NCBI RefSeq assembly: GCF_041146395.1
Contig: NC_090989.1
Coordinates: 49,316,501 to 49,380,500, forward strand
DNA: 64,000 bases
Source: Eulemur rufifrons
Lineage: Eukaryota > Chordata > Mammalia > Primates > Lemuridae
Direction of reading: 5' to 3'
The translations under genes were made by a program, and so were the position numbers. The notes under the pieces are model-generated. The model saw nothing but the letters and a program-made list of their open reading frames with translations. It made no database searches and was not told the origin of the DNA. Of the stretch, positions 48,290 to 60,825 are shown one piece after another. The first letter of the stretch is position 1. Each line of letters opens with the position of its first letter.

Positions 48290-48563
48290 TGTGAATGAAA
48301 AATTTACTTTTTGCTGGACAGTTAATATGAGTGTATATACATATATAGTCTGTTATAACCACTATCATACACAGAGTACAGAACAATTTGAACAATCAAA
48401 GCATCCTTTGTATTCAGACTCTCCTCCTTAAATGGAATCATATGGTATGTAACATTTTTGTGGTTGACCTTTTTCATTTAGCATAATGCACTTGAGACTC
48501 ATCTATGTCATTGTATATATAGATAATTTCTTCCTTTTTATTGCTGAATAGTATTTCATTGTG
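48290..48563 (-). mobile_element. L1M 3' UTR/ORF2 end, minus strand
   Basis: Phrases 'aaatggaatcatatggtatg' near 48431, 'catttagcataatgcacttg' near 48475 and 'tattgctgaatagtatttca' near 48539 are reversed old-L1 3'-end text. It stops abruptly at an LTR-like block. Confidence 0.65.
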
Positions 48564-48565
48564 TG

Positions 48566-49030
48566 AAGTTAAAGAAAATATTATTCATTATATTTGTTAA
48601 AGATGGTAAGGAAGACTTTATTGAAGGAGGGATCATCAAGACAGGCACAGGGACCACTGCAATGGGGTACTTTAGTGGAAGATAGAGATTGAGTTTTGTT
48701 GGGAAATAGGCTAAGAGACATGAAAAGTTTCAGGGGTTTTGCAGGGCTTTGCCTTGAAGGAATCTGTGGACATGTTAGTTCACAGAATAGAAGCTGCTTC
48801 CACTAAGAGGGGCATTGTCAGAGGATGTTTGCAAAGCAACATTTCTTCTTTGCTGCCGGCCATCGCCTTGAGCTTTTTTGCAAGGCAGAAGCTCAGTTTA
48901 GGTCCTTGGCAGAGAAGCTGATTAAAATGCCTGCCCAGCAGATAACCTATACCTGGAACTATCCTAGACTTCAATGCTATTTCTGCTTCACTCCTGACTA
49001 CATGCCTCTGTGTTTAGAAGAAGTAGATTA
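48566..49030 (-). mobile_element. LTR-like block, minus orientation
   Basis: A richer G+C block inserted at the L1 edge. On its minus strand it carries AATAAA (complement of TTTATT at 48617-48622) near what would be the 3' end, as an inverted LTR would. Its frames on both strands (48739-49031) have no domain. Family is unrecognised and edges approximate. Confidence 0.4.
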
Positions 49031-49819
49031 GAGTAGTACACAGACTCAGTGTTCTCATTTTATACATTTTATCTTTAATTTGTATGATCAGCTAGGTCTG
49101 TTTCTAACTTAGAGCTTAACATGCTTCTCTTAGAAAAATTGTGTAACCATCTATTCTTGTAGACAGAATTAGGTAAGTTTCCCCTGGAAACTTCAAAAAG
49201 TGAACTGTACAAGTAATTCTCTAATGAAAGACAACTATTTGCTGTACCAATAAATACTGATGCGGGACTTCACTTGTGGTCTCACAGTTCATAGTAATGC
49301 TGGAGAGACCCCTAACTCCCCCATCATTTAAACTGCACATTGTCTCCATCTCAATCACTTCTCCATTTATATTATTTCTTTCTTTCTTTCCTATCATTTC
49401 CAAATCCCTTGCAAAGATCCTGCCTTGGGACCTGTTTTGCTGGGAGAATAGCTAACTCTCGGCAGGGCTTGCCTCTGAATACAGCAAGAACAGGTGGAGA
49501 ATAAAGATATGTAGCATAAAGCTATGTAGCTAAAGATAAGTAGGGTGAGGTCAGTGGATGGAAAATTACTAAAAGCAATACAGTTTGCTAACTAATGGCT
49601 ACCTATTAGAGATACTCGATACTATGCCATTTTTTCATCAATATACACTCATTTCACTCCTTTATATTAAAGGAATGTGGACTTCTGAACTCCTAAAAAT
49701 TAAATTTTTTAGACTCCCCTATAAAGTGGATTCTAGTTAGTGTTGGCAAGTGGGAGAAACTCATAAGATTTATTCACTTACATAGTTATATGTCTATTAC
49801 TTTTTATTTTGAATTAATT
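49031..49819. other. No gene seen
   Basis: AT-rich DNA with an interrupted TTTC tract near 49373-49392. Confidence 0.4.
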
Positions 49820-50230
49820 ATATTTTCACAGTAATTTGCAAAGTAACACAGAGAGGCCCAGTGTAGTCTTTACTCAGTTTTCCCCAATTACTATACCTCA
49901 CAGAATTCTGGTACAGTATCAAATCCAGACATTTAACATTTATTGTACGTATATATATATATATATATATCTCCATGTCATTTTATCACATGTACAGATT
50001 TATGTAACCATCACTGTGATCAAAATACAAAACTGTTTTGTCATGTAAAGATCTCTCTCCCATTATTTACAGTCACTCCCATCCTTCCCCTTTGATCATC
50101 ATCCCAACCCTCCAAACGACTAATATGTTTTCCGTGTTTATCATGACCATTTTGTCATTTAGAGAATGTTATCTTAATCAAACTGTACAGTATTTGACCT
50201 TTGGGTCAGCATAATTCCATCGACATTACT
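49820..50230 (-). mobile_element. L1M 3' UTR, minus strand
   Basis: Reversed 3' UTR phrases are 'acatttaacatttattgtac' near 49929, 'tttatgtaaccatcactgtg' near 50000 and 'ctcccattatttacagtcac' near 50057. A (TA)11 microsatellite has grown inside it. Confidence 0.6.
49949..49970 (+). repeat. (TA)11 microsatellite
   Basis: A pure TA run following ACG. Confidence 0.95.
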
Positions 50231-50235
50231 TATAG

Positions 50236-50640
50236 GACTTTGAGAGGAGGGATTCACCTCAGTGTTCTTGGCGTTCCGGCAGCAGTAGCAGTGGGTGACT
50301 GCCAGCAGCTGAAGGCTGCAGAGGCTTTCGGCAGCACTGAAGGCTGGAACAGAGAGTAGCTGCAGGTCTCAGCACATTTTAGAGGTTCTGACATTGGCAG
50401 TTTCCCGCAGGATCAATGGGTCATGCACCGTGGGCACTGGAAACACCATATTTCTTCCTTTGGTTTTTCCAACCCTCTAGGATGGTTGAAGCTTCTTACA
50501 ATTATCAATCTTTTATTAATAGTTCAATATCTTCCTTTTGTTTCTTTTACCCTGTAACCAGTAATGCTATCTTCTGTACTGAATTACTTAGCATGACTTC
50601 TGTTTTCTTGGCTGGGCCCTGATAGAGGCATCATCAAACA
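50236..50640. other. G+C-richer unclassified block
   Basis: This block has CAG/CTG-rich text and several CpGs (50274, 50329, 50406, 50430) in otherwise AT-rich DNA, beginning right at the end of the L1 tail. A 68-codon frame at 50416-50622 has no domain. The end 'ggctgggccctgatagagg' (50611-50629) is reminiscent of some LTR edges. Most likely an unrecognised LTR or MER repeat. Confidence 0.35.
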
Positions 50641-51954
50641 CTACTGATGTTAAGGAGCTAGCCATATAAAACATAAAGTAAGAGCATACTGATGGTATCA
50701 ATATTTTACTAATATTAATAATAAAAGAGCTATGTTTATTGGGAATCTATTTTATATGAGGTGTTTTGTATAAGAGCTTCTTTTCAAATAGCTTACATAC
50801 ACAAGAGGCAATAAAAAAAGTGGAGTAAGAAGAGCAATAATGCTATGCCAGCTTTGAACATGGCCTCTTTTAATTGTAGAAAAGCATTGTCTATGTGAAT
50901 TTGATGAACACAAAATTAAAGTCAATGCTCTGAGTCAACTGTTTTGAAGTTAATCTATCTCACGTGACAGCTCACTTAGGAGTCTAATGGTCATCCAACT
51001 CTCAATATGGTTAAGTTTTTGATGTTTAATGATGGAATCAGAAGATGCTGCCAATGAAATGGTCTGGTGCTAGAGCACTCACATTGTGAAATGCTGCCCT
51101 GTCAAGCATTTCAGATGCCAAGTCCAATTCAATATTCTGTAACTTCTGAAAACACTTTTGGCATTACATTTTATGTTTGCTGAAAAGTCACTCTCAATAT
51201 GAATAGTTTGATGTTGCCATTTGAGGCCTTATACAGCTGGCAACTTTTGTTTCCTGCACAACTTAGAATGACAATGACACCAGTGGCCTAGTTTAATAAT
51301 TGATTACTTTTTTGAAAGAAACTTTATGTTTTATTTTGACTTGCTACATTTTTTAAAAAATTTTTGTCTAAAAGAAAGAATATTGCATCAAAAGTCTATT
51401 TTAACAAAAAGCATAACTTGTATTCATTGAATTGTCCTGAAAAAAATTTAGCCTGTCTTAAATAATTTTTAGTTACCTAAATCTTGTTAGCCAACTACAA
51501 TGATTATTACTTACTTACTTCCCCATAAATTTTAAATAATAACTCTAGTCTAAATTGAATTCCCCCTGACAATAAATTGTACTTTATAGTAATTATATCA
51601 TATAATCTGTGTTATATTTTACTAATTTCACACTATTTTTGTTTTTAAAATTATTTAATACCTAGTAATATTGAATATGTATATCTTATATTCTTATCAT
51701 GTATAAAATTCCTTAAAGAGAAATATTATGAATATATCAGCATTTGTGTATACAAGCTCTTGCACTAATAAAATCTTCAATAACTTGTATGTATGTCTTT
51801 GTTTTAACATTTACAACTAATTTAATAGTTAATTGTTAAAGCATTCCCTCTTGAACTAGAGAATTAGGCACCATCAGAACATACAAAGTCCTTTGATCAT
51901 AGATTCCATCTGTTGCGGGTACTCTCTTTGCCTTGTTAGCTAGTAATTAAATTA
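50641..51954. other. AT-rich sequence, no gene seen
   Basis: No repeat family or open frame stands out. Confidence 0.4.
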
Positions 51955-52075
51955 GGTGATATTTATTCAACAAACATTGACTCGGTGCTCATTCTCAAGT
52001 GGAAACAAAGCACTCGGTGTTACAAACAAAGTCCCTACTCTCATACAACTTAAATTCAAGAAATGTATAAAATAT
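51955..52075 (-). mobile_element. L2 3'-end relic
   Basis: 'tattcaacaaacattgactc', 'ggtgctcattctcaag', 'acaaacaaagtccctactct' and 'catacaacttaaattcaag' are the reversed L2 terminal text in order. Confidence 0.65.
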
Positions 52076-52789
52076 TAAATAAAAAGATAATTATTATCTT
52101 ATTTAAAAATCTTAAAAAATATTTATCTTACAACTCTAAATATCTTTTAAATAAAAATGAAATTTCTCATGATAATGTTAAAGAGAACAAACCACAGAAA
52201 TATTATTATTTGAGGAAGAATGGTTTTAAATAAATTAATAAAGAAATCCTCTTTAGAGTACATAATATTTAAGCTGAGAACTAAATACATTTTCAGATAA
52301 TCAGTCCATTACTACCTTAAAATCCTACAGGAAGGAATAAGCTTGAATTACTTGAAAAAGAGGAATAAGCATTATATTTTTTGTTGTTTGTTTGGGGGTT
52401 TTCTTTGTTTGTTTTCTTTTTAAGTTAGAGTGAGTAGCTAGGATTTTATACAAAGAGTAATAGGAAACAATTTTTTTTGGTTTTGTATAAGAAAGCCATC
52501 TTATTTTTTTTTAATTTATGATAATAAATCTGGGTAATGTTGTAAAAAAAGAATTGGAGCTAGCAAAATGGAATCCTTCTTTAATCCAGGGAAGAGCCGA
52601 TGGTTGTTTAGGATGATATCGATGGATATAAAGAGAAAAAAGGTTTATTTGCAATGTGTCTGCTGGTTGAATAAAAAATATTTCCTGATGGTAAGAGATA
52701 GAAAAAGTTAGGAGTACTAATGAATATTTTAGGCAAATCTAATTGAAAAGCTCCTCAACAATGTTAAGAAAACTTAAATTTCTTTAGTA
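52076..52789. other. AT-rich sequence, nothing recognised
   Basis: Scattered T and A runs only. Confidence 0.4.
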
Positions 52790-52925
52790 CTTATAATCAC
52801 TCAAATCATACATAATTCAATCCTCTTAACAATTATGTGAAATAATTATTTTTATTCTATCCTATGTATAAATTTACTGAACATCGGGAAGATTAACTCA
52901 AGCTCTTAAGATCACAGAACTTTCT
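52790..52925 (-). mobile_element. MIR relic
   Basis: Reversed MIR-like order: 'aattcaatcctcttaacaat', 'tattctatcctatgtataaa', then 'ctcaagctcttaagatcaca'. Decayed. Confidence 0.45.
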
Positions 52926-53389
52926 TTAAGGCAAAGTTAGTGATATAAAATAATGCTTCAAAAACCATATTGAGTATATATGGTAGAAATAACACAAAAA
53001 CAGAATTTGGATAAACTATTTTTGTAATTGGAAGTTATTGAGAGGGAGGTGTTTTTAACATTTATGTTGCTTATAACTATGAGCGACTGCAATAAAATAT
53101 TTGTGCCTTAAGGTACAAGTTAGCAAAAATCTCATTTAAAAAAACCCACATTTTTACTAAATCATTTGATTGATTTTTCACATAGAAAACTTTAAATTTT
53201 ATTTTTAAATGGTCAGAAAAAATCATTTTTCATCACCACACAATTTAATGATATGAAAATTTTGAGTTTAACATCAGAAGTTCAGCAGTATACTAATTAG
53301 GAAATTAAGCATGGATAAGATTGATTTTATTATACTATTATTTTTGGTTAGTTATTACTTATTAAGTACGTACTGATAGTTACTTTCAG

Positions 53390-53550
53390 TGAGTTATTGC
53401 ATTTAATTCTCAAAACTACATGATGAGTTGGGAAGCATATGGATTTTTCCTGTGAGGATATTAAGAAGATAACTCCAGTAACTTTGTTAAGATCACAAAG
53501 TTGTACACTGACTAACTGGGATGTGACCCTCAGCTATATTTAGTTCTATT
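53390..53550 (-). mobile_element. MIR SINE, minus strand
   Basis: 'tgcatttaattctcaaaact', 'acatgatgagttgggaagc', 'gtaactttgttaagatcaca' and 'actaactgggatgtgaccct' match the reversed MIR consensus order. Confidence 0.65.
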
Positions 53551-54453
53551 TACAATAAATACTTCTTAAGCAAATACTACTTTTTTCTACATTATGCTAT
53601 ATTCTGAAGAAAGTGTTATAGTGGTTAGAGTTGTATTTTTTGTTTTGAAGTATGTCTAAAAATACATTTTGGTTTGTATATGTTTAATTCATTTTCTTTA
53701 TACAAATATACTCATAACATATTTCATAACACTTGTGGAGTTATGTCTAGTGACTCTTATGTAATATAGAAAACCTAAAAATTTTGACACGTATTAAATT
53801 ATTAAGTGAAAGTACATTTTGAAAAATTCACAAATCTTAAATGTTCAGCTCAACAAATTTTTACAAAGTGACACCACCATGTGACTACCACCCAAGTCAA
53901 GAAATACAGCAATGCTAGCAAACTAATAGCCTCCTGCCTCTCTGCCTGCCCTCCAATCTTTATCCCTTCCATCCTTCCCAAAGCTCATCAGTATCTTCAC
54001 TTGTAAAACTAGAGATTAGTTTTGCTTCTATTGGGCCTTTATATAAGTATAATCATTTAGCATGCTTTACTTTATTATGGCTTCTTTCACACAACATTAT
54101 GTTTGTGAGAATCATCCAAGTAGTGCCTGTTTATTTAGTTAATTCTTGTGTCACATTTTTGAACATGCAACAATTCTTGAGCACATTCTGCCCTTGTTAA
54201 ACATTCGGGTTATGTTCAGTTTGGTACCACTACAAATAATTTTCTATATAGGAACCCATTGACAAAACATTTATACAATAGTTTATTCTCCACTGATATG
54301 CTGTGTCATCTTTGCACAAACTACGTGTTCATATAAGGTGTTCCAGACTCATCATTCCACCCTATTTATTGGTTTATTTTTTTTAATCTTGCAGAAATAC
54401 TACACTGTCACAATGACTTCTTCTATAAGTCTTGAATAACTCTTCCTACTATT

Positions 54454-54463
54454 CCCCCCCCCC
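54454..54463 (+). repeat. C10 homopolymer
   Basis: An unusual pure C run within the AT-rich L1. Confidence 0.9.
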
Positions 54464-56075
54464 TTTCCTTCAAGAGTCAAGCTATATTTGGTCTTTGAAT
54501 TTCTAATAATTTAGATCTGTTTGACAATTTTAATAATAGTTTTGCATAAAGTCTTGATTCTATAGATCAATTTGTAAAGAATTGACATCTTTCAAATGTT
54601 GTCTTTCAACCTATGGATGTGGCACAGTCCCTCTCTGCGTTTAGTTCTTTAAAACAATCTTAATAATATTTATATTTCCAAAGTCTTTCACATTTTACCC
54701 TTATATACATATTCCTAAATATGTAATATTTTAATGCTGTTTCTAATGAGGGGTATGTGTGCATGTGTATTTATTCTTGTTTGGTTTGAGCCTAAGAATA
54801 CAATCAAGATTTTATTGATCTTGTATCCAGAAATATGAAACTCATTTATTAGACCTTATTATTAACCAATGGGTTATTTGATTATTTGCATACAGAATCA
54901 TTTAAACTATTAATTATAGCATTTTCTTTCTGTCCTTATATGTTTTACTAGTTTTTTCTTTATTATGGCACTGGCTAGGATCTCCAAAGCACTATCAAGT
55001 AGAAATGACAATAATGAGCTTCCATGTTCATTCCTAATCTTAGAAGCCTGTAAAAATTTCACCATGCATAGTAATACTTTCTGTAAGACTTTGTAGATAT
55101 ACTTTATCAAATGCAGCCTAGCATTCCTTGAATAAGGCAAATATTTTGTGATTTATTGTGCATTTTATTTATCAATGTATTTAATCTGCTAATGTTTTGT
55201 TTGAATTTTGCATCTATGTTCATGATAGTAAAAGAATTTTTTTTAATAATATCTTCAGACTTTGACATCAAGGAAATGCTGACCTCAGAAATGGAAGTAG
55301 AAAGTTGATTTCATTGAGTTAAATTTGGTCGTTTTTCTCTAATATTTTGATATGCATTTCTACATAATAGACTTCCTGACTTTTTTTAAATGTATACATT
55401 TAAATCAATAAAATTCAAGCTAGTATAACTTTAGTTTCATCCCATAATTTGACTATATCTTATATTTATTATTGTTTAGTATAAAATATTTTATAATCAT
55501 GATTATAATTTTTTCTTTGAGCTATGGATTATTCAGAAATAAGCTTTTATATTTCTAGGCATATGGTGGTTTTCAAATTATATTTAGTTATGGATTTCTG
55601 TCTCTCATTGTTCTGTAATTAGAATAATTCTGCACGATTTAAATCTTTGAACTATGTCAACATTTGCTTACTGGTGTAACATATGGTAACTTTTTATTAA
55701 TGTTCCATGTGTGCATGAAAAAGATGTGCTTTCTGCAATTGGTAGAATTAGTCTTCCATAGATAAAAAATAATATCAATTTTCATATCAATGTGCTTGAA
55801 CCTTTTATATCCCTACTCATTTTTGCTCTGATTTCCCTATCAGCTAGTGAGAAAGGTATGTTAAATCTTCCACTATAATTGCAGATTTTTATATTTATTT
55901 TTTCTTCGGTCAAATTTTATCTGTTTTGATAGGATATTACCTGAATATAAGTTTAAAATTGTTATATTTTCGTGATTAAACATTTTACCATAATGAAATT
56001 TTCCTTTGTCTTTATTCTTTTTTACTTAAATTAAATTCTACCTGATATATCACCCTATCAATTGCTTTTGGTTAA

Positions 56076-56380
56076 TGTCTTAGTTTGTTAAGGTAGCTAA
56101 AACAAAATACCTTAGACTGGGTAATTTAAAAACAACATAAGTTTATTTCTCATAGTTCTAGATGGGAGGAAGTCCAAGATTAAGTTGCTTCAGTGGGAGT
56201 CAGTGTTTCATGAAGGCTCACCTTCTGCTTCATGGACCATGTCTTTTGTTGCATCCTCACATGGCAAAAGAGGGAAGAAAGCTCACTAGAGCCTCTTTTA
56301 TAAGGTGGAACTGTCATGTCTTAATCACTTCCCAAAGGCCCACCTCTTAATATTAGCACTCTGGGATAATATTTTCAGAC
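56076..56380 (-). mobile_element. MaLR (MST/THE1-like) LTR, minus orientation, inside L1
   Basis: It begins TGTCTTAGTTTGTTAAGG and carries 'taccttagactgggtaattt' (56109-56128), 'agtttatttctcatagttct' (the TTTATT is the inverted polyadenylation signal), 'catcctcacatggcaaaaga', 'cttttataaggtggaactg' and 'cccaaaggcccacctcttaa'. This is the reversed order of an MST/THE1-type LTR. L1 text flanks it on both sides. Confidence 0.85.
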
Positions 56381-57046
56381 TAGAGAAGTTAGTGTTTGCA
56401 AAGTATTTAATTTTCTTTGCTTTTACTTTTAAGTACTGTTTATATTAGTTATCCTATTAGCAGTGTATAACTTATTCTCTTTATCCAGTCTAATTAATAT
56501 CTGTAAATTGAAAAGCAAATTCCACTCATATTTAATGTAGTGTCTGATATTTTAAGGTTTAAATCAACCATTTTATTATTTCCTATTTATTCTACTACTT
56601 ATGTGTTTCTTTTATTACTTATTTGACATCCATATATTGATTTTAAAAAATTATTTCATTTTCCATTCCATTACCTTTATAGTGATCCATTATTTTACCA
56701 TTATTTTAGTGGTTACCAGAATAGATCATATTTCTTATCAAAGTCTAATAAAAAATAAATATTTATATCTCAATCTTAAAATTTCAAATCTTAGATTGCA
56801 TTAACTTTATTCAATTTCCTTCAAATTTGTATTATCTTTCTCTCGTGTACTTTAAATATTTTAAATTCTGTTAGATATAACTGTTATTATTTTCAGCAGT
56901 TAATGCATTTAGATTTATCAACGTATTTCTCTTTTATGTATCCTTTATTCTTTCCTGAATATTTAATTTTCTATCAATTATATTTTGTTTGAAGATATCC
57001 ATTTAATACTTACTTTATCACCAGCTATCCTGGTGATACAGTTTCT

Positions 57047-57072
57047 CACACACACACACACACACACACACA
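57047..57072 (+). repeat. (CA)13 microsatellite
   Basis: A pure CA run followed by imperfect CATACGCACATGCACACG. Confidence 0.95.
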
Positions 57073-57089
57073 TACGCACATGCACACGT

Positions 57090-58768
57090 GTGTCTAAAGG
57101 ACACAACTTTACAATGGCAGTAAGCTATCATTCTTATGATATTTAGCAAATAAGAAAAAAATTAAAAAGAAATTATATATGCTTTTAATCAATTAAATGT
57201 CTAGCTTTGTTCCAATCTCCCAGAATATAATCTAGAATGGGGGAAACAGACTTTCAGTGTGTTTGTTCCCATAACACCGTAAAGGGGAGAACAACCAGGG
57301 AAAAACCAATTCAGGATCCTCAACAATGCAGCACGCGGGGCAATGGCACATTTTGCCTGGATCTAAGGATGGTACTATCTTCCAGTAGTACTATGCTTCT
57401 GTGATAACATTAATGGGGACTGGGAGGTGGAAACATGGGGATGTTTAGAAAGAAGCATCAGTAGAGACTCAGCGAGGAATGTGAGGGATACTATATTATA
57501 CTTACATAAGAGACTAAAGCCAAGTGCAGAGGAATATTAATTTTGTGAGCTGCAGCTAGGATAAGTCATAGCTTGTAAATGCTTCTTATTAGGCCATTGG
57601 CAATCCAAAGTTAGAAGATTATGAGGCTTTAAGGTCAAACTAATAGTGGACTGTTGCTAATAAGATATCTTCATGATTTCTCACCAGCCTACACATCGAG
57701 TCATCACATTTCTGTTATCTCTTAAACTATTCACTAATGTGGATTCTTTTCCCTTCAAAAGAAAGTGCAAACTATGATGACATACTCATTCTAACAGAAA
57801 ATATGAGAAACTAAATTTCATGTAATCAATCTTGAAAAGGCTTGGCCTTATTTCACCCTGTCTAGTTTTCTGCATCTTTTAACATTCATTCAGTAAGTCT
57901 AATAACAAAAGCCATTCTTCTAGATTAAATGAAAACAGTGCTTTCCCTGATTTTTTAATGCTTTTCAAGAGCCTTTAAGATTCCTACTAAATTCATGCCA
58001 ATTCCATTGCTAAGGGATATATTCCACTAACATCAATTATTTGAAGCCATGTGACATATACATAGTGTAAAATTTCTAAGTATACAAATTATAAGTAAAG
58101 GTAAAGTTATGAAGTTTATTCAAATATATATTGCATTAGAAACAACAACAATAATGTAATTAATTGCAATATATCATTTAATGAAAAGCTACTCAGGTAC
58201 CACCAATATAGAAGTGGTGAGAAAGAATAATTATCACATTTTTTAACCTCTAGGATAACTGAGATGTATAAAGAGATTCACTTACTCTAGTTAACACAGC
58301 AAGCCAAATTTTTAATTTAATCCAAAGTGAGTTATTCTGATTTCCATAGTTATCTTACCACCAAAAAAAAAGTAATCAGCAATTTTGGATTTATTAGCTA
58401 TGCATATCATCCCTATTTTTTGCATTCCTGTGTTCAATTCATAGTGTATAAGTCAGTGATCCAGAAGAAATGAACAAAAGGCATTTTAATAGACTCTCTG
58501 TCTACCACCAACCCTACTCAACTTAGTAATGTTAGTGTTTCCACTTATCCCTTGCTTTTACTTTCACATTTGTACTTAATTTTGGATTCATATATTCATT
58601 AAAAAAAGAAAAGATAAAGTGGTTTGCTCCATACTGTCACATATTCTTAATATTTTATATTATCCAAATATGTTTTGTTCTTTATGGTGAAGAGGGTTCA
58701 ATATCAGTGTAAGAAATATAATTGACTTTCCATTTTTCATTTGCACTTTCCATTTGTAAAGATAAAGA
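57090..58768. other. No gene seen
   Basis: The 57200-57620 part is less AT-rich and may be an unrecognised LTR or MER repeat. The rest is AT-rich without identifiable features. Confidence 0.4.
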
Positions 58769-58778
58769 TACACAATAT

Positions 58779-59092
58779 GGGATGGGCGTGGTGGCTCACG
58801 CCTGTAATCCCTGAGTTTGTGAGCTCAGGAGTTTGTGAGCAGCCTGAGCAAGAATGAGACTCTGTCTCTACTAAAAATAGAAAGAAGTTAGCTGGACAAC
58901 TAAAAATATATAGAAAAACATTAGCCAGGCATAGTGGCACATGCCTGTAGGCCCAGCTACTCGGGAGGCTGAGGCAGGAGGATTGCTTGAGCCCAGGAGT
59001 TTGAGGTTGCTGTGAGCTAGGCTGATGCCACCACACTCTAGCCCAAGCAACAGAGTGAGACTTTGTCTCAAAAAAAAAAAAAAAAAAAAAAA
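58779..59092 (+). mobile_element. Lemur-type Alu SINE with target-site duplication
   Basis: The left arm (58779-58870) has an internal deletion. It is followed by the strepsirrhine inter-arm text 'ctaaaaatagaaagaagtta' and 'ggacaactaaaaatatatag', then a right arm with 'gaggttgctgtgagctaggc' and 'accacactctagccc', ending in an A tail (59070-59092). The flanks TACACAATAT (58769-58778) and TACAAAATAT (59096-59105) agree at 9 of 10 positions, the target duplication. The 119- and 66-codon minus frames are Alu antisense artefacts. Confidence 0.95.
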
Positions 59093-59105
59093 CCATACAA
59101 AATAT

Positions 59106-59639
59106 GGTCAGGTTATTATGGTCTAGTGATTAGTTCATGGAATACAATCAGTATAATCAGGCAGATCCTGAAGTTTAATCTATGTTCAGAGAAAAAACAT
59201 CTACAGAAAATATAAAGTAATCACTCTAGTACATTGACTATTCTTTGATTTCTCAAAGATTTGAATTTTCTCCTAATAACTCTGGTTAAAACAATATTCA
59301 AAGAAGAACAAAATCATGTGTCTCCTCTTATCAAGCTTTATTAGTTATGCTGATGGTAAACAAAATGTTTAAAGAAATGAGTACATATTGTGGCTGCTGT
59401 TGTGGGGCCCAAAGCTGGAAGATTGATTGCAAATAAAATGATAATCGTCAAGATATTTTTTGTCTGCCATGCCTTATTGCACTGGGAAAGGAAATTAAAG
59501 TCAAGTGAGTTTAAAAGGTGAATCCTCTAAAAAGGAAGCTTTTCTGTATGTTTAGGACATTTTACTTATTCAGGGATACCAAAGTACAGTATAAAATGAT
59601 TTGATTTTTAAAACAATAGTTCAAATTACCCAAAAATAC
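59106..59639. other. AT-rich sequence, nothing recognised
   Basis: No coding or repeat feature is seen. Confidence 0.4.
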
Positions 59640-60822
59640 ATATTTTTCAATAACATTTTATGTTTGAAACAATATTAATGTAATTTAATATATTTTAGAT
59701 TTACAAACACAAAAGTGAAGATAATAATACATGCAGGTCCCCGTATCATTAAAATCTTACATTACTATGGTACATTTGTTACAATTAATGAACAAGTAAT
59801 GATACAGTATGATTAACTAAAGTCAATGCTTTATCAAGATATTCTTAGCTTTTATTTAATTTCCTTTTATCTGTTTCAGGATTCTGTCCAGAGCACAACA
59901 TTGCATTTAGTTGTCATGTTTCCTTAGTCTACTCTTGGCTGTAACAGTTCCTTAGACTTCTCTTATTTTTGATGATCGTCAAATTTTTGAAGAATATTGG
60001 TCAAAATATGTAGGCTATTCCTTAACTTGGATTTGTCTAATAGTTTTCTCATGATTAGACTAAGGGATTATGTGTTTTGGGGGAAAAAGAGCTCAGAGGT
60101 AGAGTGAAGTTTCCATCAGATCCTATCAAGGATGTATATAGTATTGTATATACTAAATGACTTGTTGTTGTTAGTGTTGACCTGATCACATTGCTGACGT
60201 AGTATTAATGGGACTCCTTTACAGGAAAATTACTATTTTTTCCACTTCCCATACATTACCCTCTTTGGAAGGAAGTCACTTTGCATAACCCATACTTGAG
60301 GAGTAAGAAGTTATGCTCTACCTCCTTGAGGGTGGAGTAGCTACATAAAATATTTGGAATTCTTTTCCATAGGAGATTTGCACATTTTTATTAATTCATT
60401 TATTTATATAAATATGGACCCATGAATATTTATTTTGCACTTTGGGTGATAACAAAATATTCTTGTATCTATTTTGTTGTTCAAATTATTCCATATTTTG
60501 CTATTCAGAGCTCTTACAGTTGGCTCCCATATGAGTGTTTTGTTTTGTTTTAGAACTTTCTTATTTCCTGGCACTAGAAGGTATTCCAGGCTTATCTTGT
60601 GAATTTCTAACTCAGTCCTATAATCTGTCATTTCTCCAAGGAGCCCTGGTGTCTTTAATTGGAAAATGGTGTTATAAACCAAGATCCAGGAACTAGGTGT
60701 GCACATTACTACTAGGGTGTCATTACTTCTAGTTCCTCTCAAATGATAGAGCAAGGAAATATCTATTTATACTAACCCACATGTACACACATATCTCTAA
60801 AATTTCTATATGTAACCATCTA
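59640..60822 (-). mobile_element. L1ME-type 3' UTR, minus orientation
   Basis: The plus strand follows a reversed L1ME 3' UTR: 'acaacattgcatttagttgt' near 59897, 'catgtttccttagtctactc' near 59916, 'gatttgtctaatagttttct' near 60031, 'ctcatgattagactaaggga' near 60049 and 'caggaaaattactatttttt' near 60223. The minus frame 60404-60754 (116 codons) lies in this UTR and has no domain. Confidence 0.65.
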
Positions 60823-60825
60823 TAT

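Larger units (their letters stand above)
53850..57035 (-). mobile_element. Long old L1, minus strand, split by a MaLR LTR
   Basis: From left to right the plus strand shows a reversed L1: 3' UTR (53850-54390, for example 'gtgaccatttag'-style decay and 'cacaacattatgtttgtgag'), then the ORF2 interior. The 54910-55140 minus frame reads ...LLSFLLDSALEILASAI, matching the conserved stretch before the FADD box. The text then continues through the region at 55440-55990 and resumes after the LTR at 56381-57035. Stops are abundant. About 2.9 kb of L1 is represented, interrupted at 56076-56380. Confidence 0.75.

Noticed and set aside
58737..59096. 119-codon minus frame
   Set aside because: Antisense translation of the lemur-type Alu, including the poly-T as a Phe run.
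60404..60754. 116-codon minus frame as a gene
   Set aside because: It lies in an L1ME-like 3' UTR with no domain and no splice or promoter context.
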